From positions 1 through 42,519 of the forward strand of contig CAYJIL010000005.1 in assembly GCA_964370235.1 (NCBI GenBank): DNA of 42,519 nt, written 5' to 3'. This document shows, piece after piece, positions 1-8,664 of this stretch (positions are counted from its first letter, which is position 1; each line of letters starts with the position of its first letter). The notes under the pieces were generated by a model. The model was not told the DNA's origin and did not search any database. It worked only from the letters and a program-made list of their open reading frames with translations. The position numbers were made by a program, and so were the translations under genes. Origin of the DNA: CAYJIL01 sp964370235. GTDB taxonomy: Bacteria; Bacteroidota; Bacteroidia; Bacteroidales; Rikenellaceae.

Positions 1-161
1 AAAACGGACTTAACCGATTAAAAATTTGCCATAAAAACGACTTTTAGGACAAAACTAGCCATGCTTTACACATAAAAAATCAAAACTCAAACTATATGAT
101 TAGCTACAAATCACAAGCGCACACCATAAGTCTTAGGGCGTGCATTGCAACAAGCATTGAC

Positions 162-199
162 AAAAAAACCCTCGTCTCATCCAAAGGATAAAACGAGGG
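162..199 (-). terminator. Intrinsic terminator of the C69 dipeptidase gene
   Basis: Read on the minus strand, a 7-bp outer stem (CCCTCGT/ACGAGGG) and a 4-bp inner stem (ATCC/GGAT, loop TTT) are followed at once by a run of seven T. It lies 24 nt beyond the dipeptidase stop codon. The remaining bases 1-161 show no gene or clear signal. Confidence 0.85.
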
Positions 200-222
200 A
201 AAACAATATTTATTATATTACT

Positions 223-1899
223 CTATTTAACTTTAAGGTGATCGCCCGTAGAGCTCTTTAGTACACGCAAGAACTCTTCACGAGGAGCATAAGTTTTTGG
301 AGAAGCAGGAATGCGGTTGTTATTACCATTATTCTTGAAACTACCATCCTCGTTTTGCTGCTTGACATTGCCATCAAGATACTTCATTAGAATAAACTCA
401 TCGAGACCATCCCACACATCATACAACTGCTCGGCAGTAGTTACAGAATATGTTGTCAAGAAATCTTTTGCTAGCTCTGGCGATTGCTTTAGTAGCTCAC
501 AAGCCACTTTATCAACCTGTGCAACTTCGGCAAAGCAAGCCTCTTCGTGCTTGTCGATCTCGTGACGAATATCTTTTGAGATTAGGTCATAACGCAGGTA
601 CGAAAGATTAGCCACACGGCTCACCATCCAAAACGCCGATGTTGGCGAGAACTCTAGCAAGCTACCATTACCCTCTTGCAAAGGCTCGGCAACTGCCGAC
701 GAAGACACATAGATTGGCGTTAGAGGCGAAGTTGCAGCATCGTCAACACCAAACCACACTAGCGCACCAACTTCGTCTGGAAGCTGTGGGCGAGACTGTG
801 CCACAAACCAAAAACCTGTCTGCTGTGTAGCAATTGCACGCTCGTTAAAGTAACTTTCGCCATCTATTTTGAACGTAAGTGGTCTCCAACGATATGGTAG
901 TGCACTAGGACCTGCACCAATATCTTTTGTCATATCCATAGGCGTACCTTCGTAATGGTCACGCATAGCATCAGCCACAGCCTTAACTGTTACTTTCTCC
1001 TTTGGCATAACATACAAAGGTAGACGCTTTGCAGTTTCATCGCCCATTGCATAGTCTAGGTATTGGCTCATATCCTCTTTACCTAGAATATTGAATGCAC
1101 TCCACACACGTGCATCACAAAAACGCATTGCACCAAAATCTAGTGGAGCATAGGCATCGGCAAAGCTAAAATCTTTGTCCTTACCCTTAAAGTAACCCGC
1201 TTCACGTGCAAACGATACTACGTCTGGGCTATAAAGCACATTCTCGGGGTCGTTCATATCAAATGTAGTGATACGTGCTTGGTTAGCATGAGCCGAGATA
1301 GCACCATTTGGAATGCGCTGTGCCACCCATACAATACCTTTATTTACGTTCTTACCATCTACCATTTTTGTACCCTTACCAATAAGCTCCATATACCAAA
1401 GCTCATCTTTATCGGCAATCGAGAAGCTCTCGCCCGACGAGTAGTAACCATACTCGTTTGCTAGCTGAGCAATCATTTCAATTGCCTCACGTGCTGTTTT
1501 TGTGCGCTGAAGAGTGATGTAAATTAGCGAACCATAATCCATGACTGCCTCTTTATCTCGCAACTCGCTACGACCACCAAAAGTAGACTCAGCAATAATT
1601 AGCTGGTGTTCGTTTATATTACCCATAACCGAGTAGGTTGACTCGACCTGAGGGATTTTACCCAAATACTTACCCGTATCCCACTCATACACATCGAGCA
1701 TTGTACCCGCTGGATATGTTGCTGCAGGACGAAAGTACATTTCGCCATACAAAGCGTGCGAGTCTGCCGAGTAGGTAATCATGTTAGAACCATCGGCCGA
1801 TGCAGCTCGTGAAATGAGAATGTTTGTACACGCTTGTGTACTCTGCTGCTGAAACAGTGCCGCAAGGGCAAGTCCAGCTGTTAGAAAAAATCTTTTCAT
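223..1899 (-). CDS. C69 family dipeptidase, secreted (PepD/U34-like)
   Basis: 558 aa. Peptidase family C69 enzymes are N-terminal-nucleophile hydrolases that cleave dipeptides, with the nucleophilic Cys exposed after removal of the leader. Here a hydrophobic signal peptide (about residues 1-23) ends in front of Cys24 in the motif ACTNILISR, just where the Ntn nucleophile is expected. The family landmarks that follow include MITYSADSH, the HANQARI stretch near residue 205 and a C-terminal helical part. The length fits the family. The start is the only Met before the signal peptide. The enzyme probably works in the periplasm on peptides, as expected for an amino-acid-fermenting Bacteroidales. 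It is a single gene with its own terminator, divergent from the yggS-like gene; no consensus promoter was found for it in the short intergenic gap. Substrate preference cannot be read from the sequence. Confidence 0.9.
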   Translation of the reverse strand: MKRFFLTAGLALAALFQQQSTQACTNILISRAASADGSNMITYSADSHALYGEMYFRPAATYPAGTMLDVYEWDTGKYLGKIPQVESTYSVMGNINEHQLIIAESTFGGRSELRDKEAVMDYGSLIYITLQRTKTAREAIEMIAQLANEYGYYSSGESFSIADKDELWYMELIGKGTKMVDGKNVNKGIVWVAQRIPNGAISAHANQARITTFDMNDPENVLYSPDVVSFAREAGYFKGKDKDFSFADAYAPLDFGAMRFCDARVWSAFNILGKEDMSQYLDYAMGDETAKRLPLYVMPKEKVTVKAVADAMRDHYEGTPMDMTKDIGAGPSALPYRWRPLTFKIDGESYFNERAIATQQTGFWFVAQSRPQLPDEVGALVWFGVDDAATSPLTPIYVSSSAVAEPLQEGNGSLLEFSPTSAFWMVSRVANLSYLRYDLISKDIRHEIDKHEEACFAEVAQVDKVACELLKQSPELAKDFLTTYSVTTAEQLYDVWDGLDEFILMKYLDGNVKQQNEDGSFKNNGNNNRIPASPKTYAPREEFLRVLKSSTGDHLKVK

Positions 1900-1973
1900 T
1901 CTATTATTATTTATGTGTTTAATATATCATAAATTTAGGTGCACAAAATTTTTATTATATCTCAAAGTTTATG

Positions 1974-1981
1974 TAATTTTG
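1974..1981 (+). promoter_or_regulatory. Bacteroidetes -7 box for the yggS-like gene
   Basis: TAATTTTG fits the Bacteroidetes -7 consensus TAnnTTTG and lies 41 nt before the chosen ATG at 2023. No good TTTG -33 box is seen at the usual distance, so this is tentative. Transcription from here would begin after the upstream in-frame ATG at 1939, which supports the later start. Confidence 0.45.
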
Positions 1982-2022
1982 CACTATGTACACAAGGTGT
2001 AAACCTTTCAAAGTTAAAAAAA

Positions 2023-2676
2023 ATGTCAATCAAAAAAAAATATAACGATATTTTAGCCTCGCTACCAAGCAGCGTTACGCTTGTTGCGGTATCTAAGCAA
2101 AAACCACACTCCTCTATTATGCAAGCCTACGAGGCAGGAGCTAGAGATTTTGGCGAGAACCGTCACCCCGAGCTTATCGAAAAGCACGAGGCTCTACCCA
2201 AAGATATTCGCTGGCATTTTATTGGGCATATGCAAACCAAGAAGTGCAAATATATAGTACCTATTGCTAGCATGATCCACTCGGTAGATACCCCCTCGCT
2301 TATAGAGGCAATAGATAAACAGGCAAAAAAGTGCGACAAGCACATCGATATACTTTTACAAATACACATTTCGCCCGACCAAACAAAGAGCGGCTTTTCG
2401 GTAGATGAGTTTAGGGAGTATATAAATAGTGGTAACTGGCAAGAACTAACAAACACTCGCCTGCGTGGTGTTATGGCTATGGGGTCGCATTATGCAGACG
2501 ATAATGAGCTAAAATTAGAGTTCGAGGCAGTGTATTCGCTATTCGGCGAAGCAAAAAAAGCAATAAATTTAGATTATTTCGACACAATTTCGATGGGAAT
2601 GTCGGACGATTACCCCCTTGCGGTGGAGTGCGGATCGACAATGGTGCGCATCGGAAGCACCATTTTTGCTCAATAG
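2023..2676 (+). CDS. YggS/PROSC family pyridoxal-phosphate homeostasis protein
   Basis: 217 aa. The YggS/PLPBP family binds pyridoxal 5'-phosphate and buffers its cellular level; no catalytic activity is established. The sequence has the family's alanine-racemase-like single barrel: PLP lysine Lys25 in VAVSKQKP, then DFGENR, WHFIGHMQTKK, HSVDT, the GVMAMG strand and MGMSDDYPLAVECGSTMVRIG at the C-terminus, which holds the phosphate. The open frame extends upstream to an ATG at 1939. I place the start at 2023 (MSIKKKYNDI) because the extra 28 residues are not like the family and lie upstream of or over the likely promoter. Cytosolic. It stands alone, with no obvious terminator before the tRNA operon. 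Confidence 0.9.
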   Translation: MSIKKKYNDILASLPSSVTLVAVSKQKPHSSIMQAYEAGARDFGENRHPELIEKHEALPKDIRWHFIGHMQTKKCKYIVPIASMIHSVDTPSLIEAIDKQAKKCDKHIDILLQIHISPDQTKSGFSVDEFREYINSGNWQELTNTRLRGVMAMGSHYADDNELKLEFEAVYSLFGEAKKAINLDYFDTISMGMSDDYPLAVECGSTMVRIGSTIFAQ

Positions 2677-2774
2677 ACACAAAAAAAGGCAAAATTTCTT
2701 TGATTTTTATTATACTGAATATCAAATAGTAACAAAAAAAGTGCAAAAAAACTTCAAAAAAAGTTCGCAAAAAA

Positions 2775-2805
2775 TTTGGAGCGAATTATTTTTAACCTAT
2801 CTTTG
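2775..2805 (+). promoter_or_regulatory. Promoter of the tRNA operon
   Basis: TTTG (2775-2778), a 19-nt spacer and TATCTTTG (2798-2805) match the Bacteroidetes -33/-7 consensus exactly. It lies 20 nt before the first tRNA, so transcription should start a few bases downstream of the -7 box. Confidence 0.85.
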
Positions 2806-2825
2806 CACCACGAAAAAGTTACAAC

Positions 2826-2899
2826 GCCGATGTAGCTCAGTTGGCCAGAGCAGCTGATTTGTAATCAGCAGGCCGTGGGTTCGAATCCCTCCATCGGCT
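2826..2899 (+). tRNA. tRNA-Thr (anticodon TGT)
   Basis: 74-nt cloverleaf: acceptor stem GCCGATG/CATCGGC, D-arm, 5-bp anticodon stem GCTGA/TCAGC around a loop with anticodon TGT at 2860-2862, and a T-arm with GGTTCGAATCC. It reads ACA and related Thr codons. The 3' CCA is not encoded. First gene of a three-tRNA operon. Confidence 0.97.
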
Positions 2900-2933
2900 C
2901 TATAAATTTTACGGCTGTCCTATGACAGAATTT

Positions 2934-3016
2934 GGGGAGATACCAAAGCGGCCAACTGGGGCAGACTGTAAATCTGCTGACTTATGTCTTCGTAGGTTCG
3001 AATCCTGCTCTCCCCA
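2934..3016 (+). tRNA. tRNA-Tyr (anticodon GTA)
   Basis: 83-nt class II tRNA with acceptor stem GGGGAGA/TCTCCCC, anticodon stem GCAGA/TCTGC, anticodon GTA at 2968-2970, a long variable arm and T-loop GGTTCGAATCC. No encoded CCA. It follows tRNA-Thr(TGT) by 34 nt. Confidence 0.97.
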
Positions 3017-3039
3017 CATCAAGCAAACAAGCTTTGTAA

Positions 3040-3111
3040 GCTGATGTAGCTCAGGGGTAGAGTACTTCCTTGGTAAGGAAGGGGTCACGAGTTCAAATCT
3101 CGTCATCAGCT
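3040..3111 (+). tRNA. tRNA-Thr (anticodon GGT)
   Basis: 72-nt cloverleaf: acceptor stem GCTGATG/CATCAGC, anticodon stem CTTCC/GGAAG, anticodon GGT at 3072-3074, T-loop AGTTCAAATCT. It reads ACC/ACU. It is the last tRNA before the terminator. In many bacteria this Thr/Tyr/(Gly)/Thr group continues into tuf, which is absent here. Confidence 0.97.
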
Positions 3112-3152
3112 CTCAATCTACAAACCAACAAAGGCTAACAAAAACAAAACAG

Positions 3153-3178
3153 ATCGCTCATAAGGCGATTTTTTTTTG
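3153..3178 (+). terminator. Intrinsic terminator of the tRNA operon
   Basis: Stem ATCGC/GCGAT (plus a T-G wobble) with a short loop, followed by nine T. It lies 42 nt after the last tRNA. Confidence 0.85.
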
Positions 3179-3282
3179 CTCCCTACAAAAGGCCTTCCAC
3201 TGTTATTACGTTAACAATCAACGACTAATATTCAAGTGTCAAAATAAAAGTTACAAGCGAAACTACATTTTTTATTTTCCTA

Positions 3283-3313
3283 TTGTTTTGAATGTAAAGA
3301 TTGTCTATATTTG
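3283..3313 (+). promoter_or_regulatory. Promoter of pgk-eno
   Basis: TATATTTG at 3306-3313 matches the Bacteroidetes -7 box exactly. TTG at 3283-3285, 20 nt upstream, can serve as the -33 element. The predicted leader before the pgk ATG is about 45 nt. Confidence 0.7.
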
Positions 3314-3364
3314 TCTGTTAATTATTGGTTAAACATAAAGTTAATAATATAATAACTTACAATT

Positions 3365-4627
3365 ATGCATTCAATAGAAACTTACGATTTCGCAGGTAAG
3401 CGTGCGATTATTCGTGTGGATTTTAACTGTCCACTTGACGCTGATTTCAATGTAACAGATGACAACCGTATTCGTGCGGCAGTGCCTACTATCAAGAAGG
3501 TACTAGAGAAAGGTGGTAGCGTTATACTAATGTCACACCTTGGTCGTCCAAAGAAAAATAACGATGAGAAATTCTCTCTATCACACATCATCTCGGCTGT
3601 TGAGAAGAGAATTGGTGTAGAGGTTAAATTTGCTGGCGATTGCCAAGGCGAGAAGGCTGCCGAAATGGCTGCTGCTCTTAAGCCGGGTGAGGTAATGATG
3701 CTTGAGAATCTTCGTTTCTATGCAGAGGAAGAGGGTAAAGCACGTGGTCTAGCTGCTGACGCTAGCGACGAGGAGAAGGCAGAGGCTAAGAAAGCTGTTA
3801 AGGAGTCACAAAAGGCATTCGTTGCTCGTCTTGCATCATACGCAGACTGCTACGTTAACGATGCATTCGGTACTGCTCACAGAGCACACGCATCTACTGC
3901 TCTTATTGCAGATCACTTTGCAAATGACAAAATGTTTGGTTACGTAATCGGCGGCGAGCTTGGTGCTATCGACAAAGTACTAGAGTCTCCAGAGCGTCCA
4001 TATATCGCAATTCTTGGTGGTTCAAAAGTATCTTCAAAGATTACTATCATCGAGCGTCTACTAGAGAAAGTTGACATCCTTATCGCATCGGGTGGTATGG
4101 CATTTACATTCTCGGCTGCACTAGGTGGCAACGTAGGTAGCTCTCTTTGCGAGCCAGATCAGTATGAAACTGCTCTACGCATTATTGCTCGTGCAGAGGA
4201 GCTAGGTGTTAAACTACTACTTGCAGAAGATGCAGTATGTGCACAGGAGTTCAAGAACGACACTCCAACACAAATCTTTAACGATAACGAAATTCCAGAA
4301 GGTTGGATGGGTCTTGATATTGGTCCTAAGTCTCAAGCTAAATTTGCAGAGGCTATCAAGGGTTGTAAGACTATCCTATGGAATGGCCCAATGGGTGTAT
4401 TCGAGATGGATAACTTTGCTGCAGGTTCAAAAGCTGTTGCTGAGGCTATCGCAGAGGCGACTGCAAACGGTGCATTCTCTCTAATTGGTGGTGGTGACTC
4501 TGTTGCTTGTATCAACAAGTTTGGTATGGCTGAGCAGGTTAGCTACAACTCAACTGGTGGTGGTGCTCTACTAGAGTACATGGAGGGAACTATTCTTCCG
4601 GGTATCGCAGCTATTCGTGGCAAGTAA
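3365..4627 (+). CDS. pgk: Phosphoglycerate kinase
   Basis: 420 aa, full length. It catalyses 1,3-bisphosphoglycerate + ADP = 3-phosphoglycerate + ATP in glycolysis, in the cytosol. The N-terminal substrate domain shows RVDFNCPLD and SHLGRPK, the 3-phosphoglycerate-binding stretches. The middle has the FGTAHRAHAS signature and GGSKVSSKI. The C-terminal nucleotide domain ends in WNGPMGVFE and IGGGDSVA. The start ATG follows a clean Bacteroidetes promoter. Eno follows 101 bp later with no obvious promoter of its own, so the two glycolytic genes are probably co-transcribed, with a hairpin between them at 4642-4677. Regular codon choice (many GGT, GCT, CTA/CTT) is consistent with high expression. 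Confidence 0.98.
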   Translation: MHSIETYDFAGKRAIIRVDFNCPLDADFNVTDDNRIRAAVPTIKKVLEKGGSVILMSHLGRPKKNNDEKFSLSHIISAVEKRIGVEVKFAGDCQGEKAAEMAAALKPGEVMMLENLRFYAEEEGKARGLAADASDEEKAEAKKAVKESQKAFVARLASYADCYVNDAFGTAHRAHASTALIADHFANDKMFGYVIGGELGAIDKVLESPERPYIAILGGSKVSSKITIIERLLEKVDILIASGGMAFTFSAALGGNVGSSLCEPDQYETALRIIARAEELGVKLLLAEDAVCAQEFKNDTPTQIFNDNEIPEGWMGLDIGPKSQAKFAEAIKGCKTILWNGPMGVFEMDNFAAGSKAVAEAIAEATANGAFSLIGGGDSVACINKFGMAEQVSYNSTGGGALLEYMEGTILPGIAAIRGK

Positions 4628-4641
4628 TTAGCAAAAGTAAA

Positions 4642-4677
4642 GTAATCAGTGGCAGGTATATTCTTGTCACTGATTAC
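4642..4677 (+). other. Hairpin without U-tract between pgk and eno
   Basis: A 13-bp stem (GTAATCAGTGGCA/TGTCACTGATTAC, one G-T wobble) with a 10-nt loop. The following CTATTTAATA lacks a T run, so it is not a standard intrinsic terminator. It could protect the upstream pgk mRNA end, mark a processing site or cause partial termination. Confidence 0.7.
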
Positions 4678-4728
4678 CTATTTAATATAAGGACATACAA
4701 TAGTCAAAATAACTTAATTTACAAAACT

Positions 4729-6009
4729 ATGAGAATTGAAAAAATCGTTGCTCGTGAGATCCTAGACTCACGCGGTAACCCAACAGTAGAGGTAGACGTT
4801 CTACTAGAATCAGGTGTAATGGGTCGTGCTTCTGTACCATCGGGAGCTTCAACAGGTGAGTTCGAGGCACTAGAGCTTCGTGATGGCGACAAAGGTCGTT
4901 ACCTAGGTAAAGGTACTCTTAAGGCAGTTGCTAACGTTAACGACGTTATCGCTCCAGCTCTTGAGGGTTACTCTGCACTAGATCAGCGTGCTATCGACCA
5001 CAAAATGCTTGCTATGGACGGCACAGAGACTAAGAGCAATCTTGGTGCTAACGCTATCCTTGGTGTTTCTCTAGCGGTTGCTAAAGCTGCTGCTGAGTAC
5101 CTAGGTATGCCACTTTACCGTTACATCGGTGGTGTAAACACATTCTCTCTACCAGTTCCAATGATGAACATCATCAACGGTGGTTCTCACTCTGATGCTC
5201 CTATCGCATTCCAAGAGTTTATGATCCGTCCTATCGGTGCTCCATCTTTCCGTGAGGCTCTACGTATGGGTGCTGAGATTTTCCACGCACTTAAGAAAGT
5301 ACTTCACGACCGTGGTCTTAGCACTGCAGTAGGTGACGAGGGTGGTTTCGCTCCAGCACTTAACGGTACTGAGGACGCTATCGAGTCTATCCTTCTTGCT
5401 GTTAAGAACGCAGGTTACGAGGCTGGTAAAGATATCACTATCGGTATGGACTGTGCTGCAAGTGAGTTCTGCATTGACGGTATCTACGACTACTCTAAGT
5501 TCGAAGGTCCTAACGGTGCTAAGCGTACTGCAGATCAGCAGGTTGATTTCCTTGAGGAGCTTGTTAACAAGTACCCAATCGATTCTATCGAGGACGGTAT
5601 GGGCGAAGGCGACTGGGATGGCTGGAAGAAGCTTACAGAGCGTATCGGCGATCGTTGTCAGCTTGTAGGTGATGACCTATTTGTTACAAACGTTAAGTTC
5701 CTTTCTAAAGGTATCGAGACTGACTGTGCAAACTCTATCCTTATCAAGGTTAACCAAATCGGTTCTCTTTCTGAGACTCTTGATACTATCGAGATGGCAC
5801 ACCGTCACGGTTACACTACAGTTACTTCACACCGTTCTGGTGAGACTGAGGACGCTACAATTGCAGATATCGCAGTTGCTACAAACTCTGGTCAAATCAA
5901 GACTGGTTCTCTTAGCCGTAGTGATAGAATGGCAAAATACAACCAACTTCTTCGCATCGAGGAGGAGCTAGGTGATCTTGCTACTTACGGTTACAAGCGT
6001 GTTAAGTAA
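4729..6009 (+). CDS. eno: Enolase (phosphopyruvate hydratase)
   Basis: 426 aa, full length. It converts 2-phosphoglycerate to phosphoenolpyruvate in the cytosol, with Mg2+ held by acidic residues. The N-terminal cap contains AREILDSRGNPTVEVDV and the flexible loop PSGASTGEFEALELRD. The barrel has NGGSHSDAPIAFQEFMI, VGDEGGFAP, SIEDGMGEGDWDG, LVGDDLFVTN, the catalytic-lysine strand ILIKVNQIGSLSET and the signature SHRSGETEDATIAD. It ends in the usual basic tail (YKRVK). Likely in one transcript with pgk, and closed by a very strong terminator. Confidence 0.98.
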   Translation: MRIEKIVAREILDSRGNPTVEVDVLLESGVMGRASVPSGASTGEFEALELRDGDKGRYLGKGTLKAVANVNDVIAPALEGYSALDQRAIDHKMLAMDGTETKSNLGANAILGVSLAVAKAAAEYLGMPLYRYIGGVNTFSLPVPMMNIINGGSHSDAPIAFQEFMIRPIGAPSFREALRMGAEIFHALKKVLHDRGLSTAVGDEGGFAPALNGTEDAIESILLAVKNAGYEAGKDITIGMDCAASEFCIDGIYDYSKFEGPNGAKRTADQQVDFLEELVNKYPIDSIEDGMGEGDWDGWKKLTERIGDRCQLVGDDLFVTNVKFLSKGIETDCANSILIKVNQIGSLSETLDTIEMAHRHGYTTVTSHRSGETEDATIADIAVATNSGQIKTGSLSRSDRMAKYNQLLRIEEELGDLATYGYKRVK

Positions 6010-6029
6010 TCTTAACTAAGCTATATAGC

Positions 6030-6067
6030 AATGGGGTGATCTCGTTTGAGATCACCCCATTTTTTTT
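6030..6067 (+). terminator. Intrinsic terminator of pgk-eno
   Basis: A perfect 13-bp stem (ATGGGGTGATCTC and its complement) with loop GTTT, followed by seven T; an A-T pair extends the base. It sits between convergent eno and the GH172 gene. Confidence 0.95.
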
Positions 6068-6103
6068 GGCTACGTAGCAAAAAATATAATTTAGCCGCAT
6101 TCG

Positions 6104-8659
6104 TTAGTTATTTTTGGCAGCAGTACTATCTAGTAATTTAAAATATTCTTGTGCCATGCGCTCGCCCAAGGTAACCATTGCAGGTGCAACAAAGTGCGAT
6201 GCACCACCTATGCCACCACGCTCTAAATCGGCACTCTTTGCGATTGCACTATTGGGGTCTATTTGGCTTGCTTTAATTTGATTTCGCACACCAATCTCTC
6301 TAAATGCCCATGTGTGGCTGTTTATTTCGCCCATAACAAAAGGAAGTTCGTGGCTGCCAATGTCCTTGCGAATAGAGCGGCGGAACATATCAAGCAATAG
6401 ATCATAATCTTGTGCCATCTGCTTGCTTATACCTGCCTCATGTTCGCCCTGCATCCAAAACATACCACAAATTTCGTAGGTCATATTATTAGTTTCTAGG
6501 CTATTGAGGGCTGCATTTATGTTGCTTACAAGCTCTTTGTATAGCTGCCCTGACTCCCTATTATGTGTACCCGGATACCATATTCTTTCGCCACTATCAA
6601 AATCTTTTAGGGCAGGAATAAAATCGTTGTAGTCTTGGCTAGGAGCAATGCCCGTACCACCTACGGCATATTTGATGATGGCAATTTTCTCGCCTTTATA
6701 TTTTTGCTGAAGGCTAAGCGCAATGCCAACTTCGATTCCAAAACATCCATCTTTATAGCCATTTTCGGTCGAAATATCAGATACTCCCACCTTTAGATCT
6801 TGCCACACACCTGCACCTTGTTTTGCATTTGTGCCAGCCCAAAATAGTACATCGCCCTTGGTTGCAGCAATTTTTGACAACAAGTCTTGCTTTTTGTCAC
6901 CCATTTGATCGATATGGTTATACCCCACCGCATTTGACTGACCAGCAACAATAAACACTTTTACCTTCTCTATCGAATTATCGACATCGGATACTTTGCG
7001 AGCAACGGGCTTTTTAACCTCGGCTACATTATCTTTGTAGTTCCACTGAGCTCCTGCAAAGGCATACCAAAATGTAGCAGGGCTATAATTCATCTTTGAG
7101 TAGTATGGGTGCCAAATTTCCATATCAAACTTTAGCGAACTATCAAATGGTATGGCATCTAACAAGCGGTAGCGATTATTTACCGATAGCCCCGGAGTCT
7201 TGTTTCCCTCGCCCAGCGGCTGCGACACACTTATTGACGAAAACCATTGTGGCCTACACCAAGCATATGAGTAGTAATCTTCGGTTCCTGTACCAAAGTG
7301 TGAAGGGAATGATTCACCATCGACATATATTTTCTCGTCGCCTTCGCCCCACCAGTTTATACCCGTTTTGTCGGGATATGAATTATAGATGGTTAGGTTG
7401 TCGGCCACAAAGACACCTTTACCCTCTATCTCTATGAAGTTATAATCGCTCTTATTTACCGATTCTAGATGTTTGGTTTCGTTCCATGCAGCGTGAAAGT
7501 ACATACTATTCTTGTCCCACTTATAATCTTCGTGTACAACATCAAAGGCGTTAACTCTAATGCTCTGCTCGCCATAGTTATGCAGAACCACCTTGGCAGT
7601 TTTGCTAAAAGGCATAACCCATTTTGCTTCCATTGCTCCAAGACTATCGGCAGAGATGTAGAATGTTTTGTTATTAAGTTTGCGATATCCCACGCCATAG
7701 AACTGCCCCACAGGACACCAAACCGTTTTCATATCGTCAAAAGTAATCTCAAGAACAGTAGATCGCAATGCTTGCTCAATATCTTTGGCATCGATATTAC
7801 AACGCAAAGTCGTTATAGCCTTTTGACCTTCAAGGTTGATTTGCATTTGCTCACCAGCAGCTATCGAACCTTGTTTGCTAGTTAACATTCCCGTAACCAC
7901 AGATTCTCTTTGCTCTAATATATGAGCATAACATGCTAGGTCTTTACTATATTTGTTAATAGTATTTTTGTCGAAACTCTCTACTACCACCCTATCATCG
8001 TACCTTCTATAATTTATAGCATAGTAATGGCCATTCCAACCATCGCTATCATCCTCAAAAGGCTCATAGGTTATCTTGCAGCTCTGGGCATAGGGGATTG
8101 GTAGCAAGAAGTTTAACCCTCGCCAAGTTGGGTTCTCGCTCTCTTTGGGGGCATAAAATGCAAAAGGTTCGCCTACCATACCATTATTTTCGACCAAATT
8201 TTTATTCTTTAAAGTAATGGTGGGCTCTTTGTCTCCATCTATATATATACGATATAGTCCGCCAATCTCGTCGGGTACGCCACCAAAAGTAGCCCAAAAT
8301 CTAACGATTGCACCAGCACCATAATCCTCCATCATCACAAGTTCGTTGCGATTACTGTTCACCTCTTGGCGAATGAATTGCCCAAAATCGTGATTTTCGA
8401 ACCATCCTTTACCCCAGTCTCTACCACTTTGTGGACGAAATGCACCATCTTCTATTGCTGTTACACTGCTTGTTGATTCACGAGAATAGCTAGATGCTTG
8501 CACTAGCTTATAATTAGAGTTATAATTCCACTGTGCCAAACTCTGTCGATTACTCATCTCCTCTAGCAGAGTGGCAAAGGTAACTACCCTACTCTTTTGT
8601 GCAGCCAGTAATGGTAGGTGCAATAGAAATAGGAGTGCAAAAAATATAGAACGCTTCAT
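6104..8659 (-). CDS. GH172 (DUF2961) glycoside hydrolase fused to a SASA-type acetylesterase
   Basis: 851 aa with signal peptide (about 1-20). Residues about 30-540 resemble DUF2961/GH172, a trimeric-fold family with alpha-D-fructofuranosidase and arabinanase-type members. Landmarks are NYNSNYK, the carboxylates Glu439 in NWWGEGDEK and Glu460 in GTGTEDYY, 21 residues apart as I recall for the characterised nucleophile/acid-base pair. Residues about 565-845 form an SGNH/SASA esterase: VAGQSNAVGY (nucleophile Ser575), WMQGEHEAG (block-III-like) and GGASHFVAP (His822). The usual block-V Asp three residues before the His is Gly819 here. It is the second gene of an operon, 5 nt after GH89, so it probably acts on the same glycan, removing a sugar and an acetyl ester in the periplasm. 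The exact substrate is unknown. Confidence 0.85.
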   Translation of the reverse strand: MKRSIFFALLFLLHLPLLAAQKSRVVTFATLLEEMSNRQSLAQWNYNSNYKLVQASSYSRESTSSVTAIEDGAFRPQSGRDWGKGWFENHDFGQFIRQEVNSNRNELVMMEDYGAGAIVRFWATFGGVPDEIGGLYRIYIDGDKEPTITLKNKNLVENNGMVGEPFAFYAPKESENPTWRGLNFLLPIPYAQSCKITYEPFEDDSDGWNGHYYAINYRRYDDRVVVESFDKNTINKYSKDLACYAHILEQRESVVTGMLTSKQGSIAAGEQMQINLEGQKAITTLRCNIDAKDIEQALRSTVLEITFDDMKTVWCPVGQFYGVGYRKLNNKTFYISADSLGAMEAKWVMPFSKTAKVVLHNYGEQSIRVNAFDVVHEDYKWDKNSMYFHAAWNETKHLESVNKSDYNFIEIEGKGVFVADNLTIYNSYPDKTGINWWGEGDEKIYVDGESFPSHFGTGTEDYYSYAWCRPQWFSSISVSQPLGEGNKTPGLSVNNRYRLLDAIPFDSSLKFDMEIWHPYYSKMNYSPATFWYAFAGAQWNYKDNVAEVKKPVARKVSDVDNSIEKVKVFIVAGQSNAVGYNHIDQMGDKKQDLLSKIAATKGDVLFWAGTNAKQGAGVWQDLKVGVSDISTENGYKDGCFGIEVGIALSLQQKYKGEKIAIIKYAVGGTGIAPSQDYNDFIPALKDFDSGERIWYPGTHNRESGQLYKELVSNINAALNSLETNNMTYEICGMFWMQGEHEAGISKQMAQDYDLLLDMFRRSIRKDIGSHELPFVMGEINSHTWAFREIGVRNQIKASQIDPNSAIAKSADLERGGIGGASHFVAPAMVTLGERMAQEYFKLLDSTAAKNN

Positions 8660-8664
8660 ATTAT

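Noticed and set aside
1939..2022. Upstream ATG for the yggS-like gene
   Set aside because: The extra 28 residues are not YggS-like and overlap the likely -7 box at 1974-1981.
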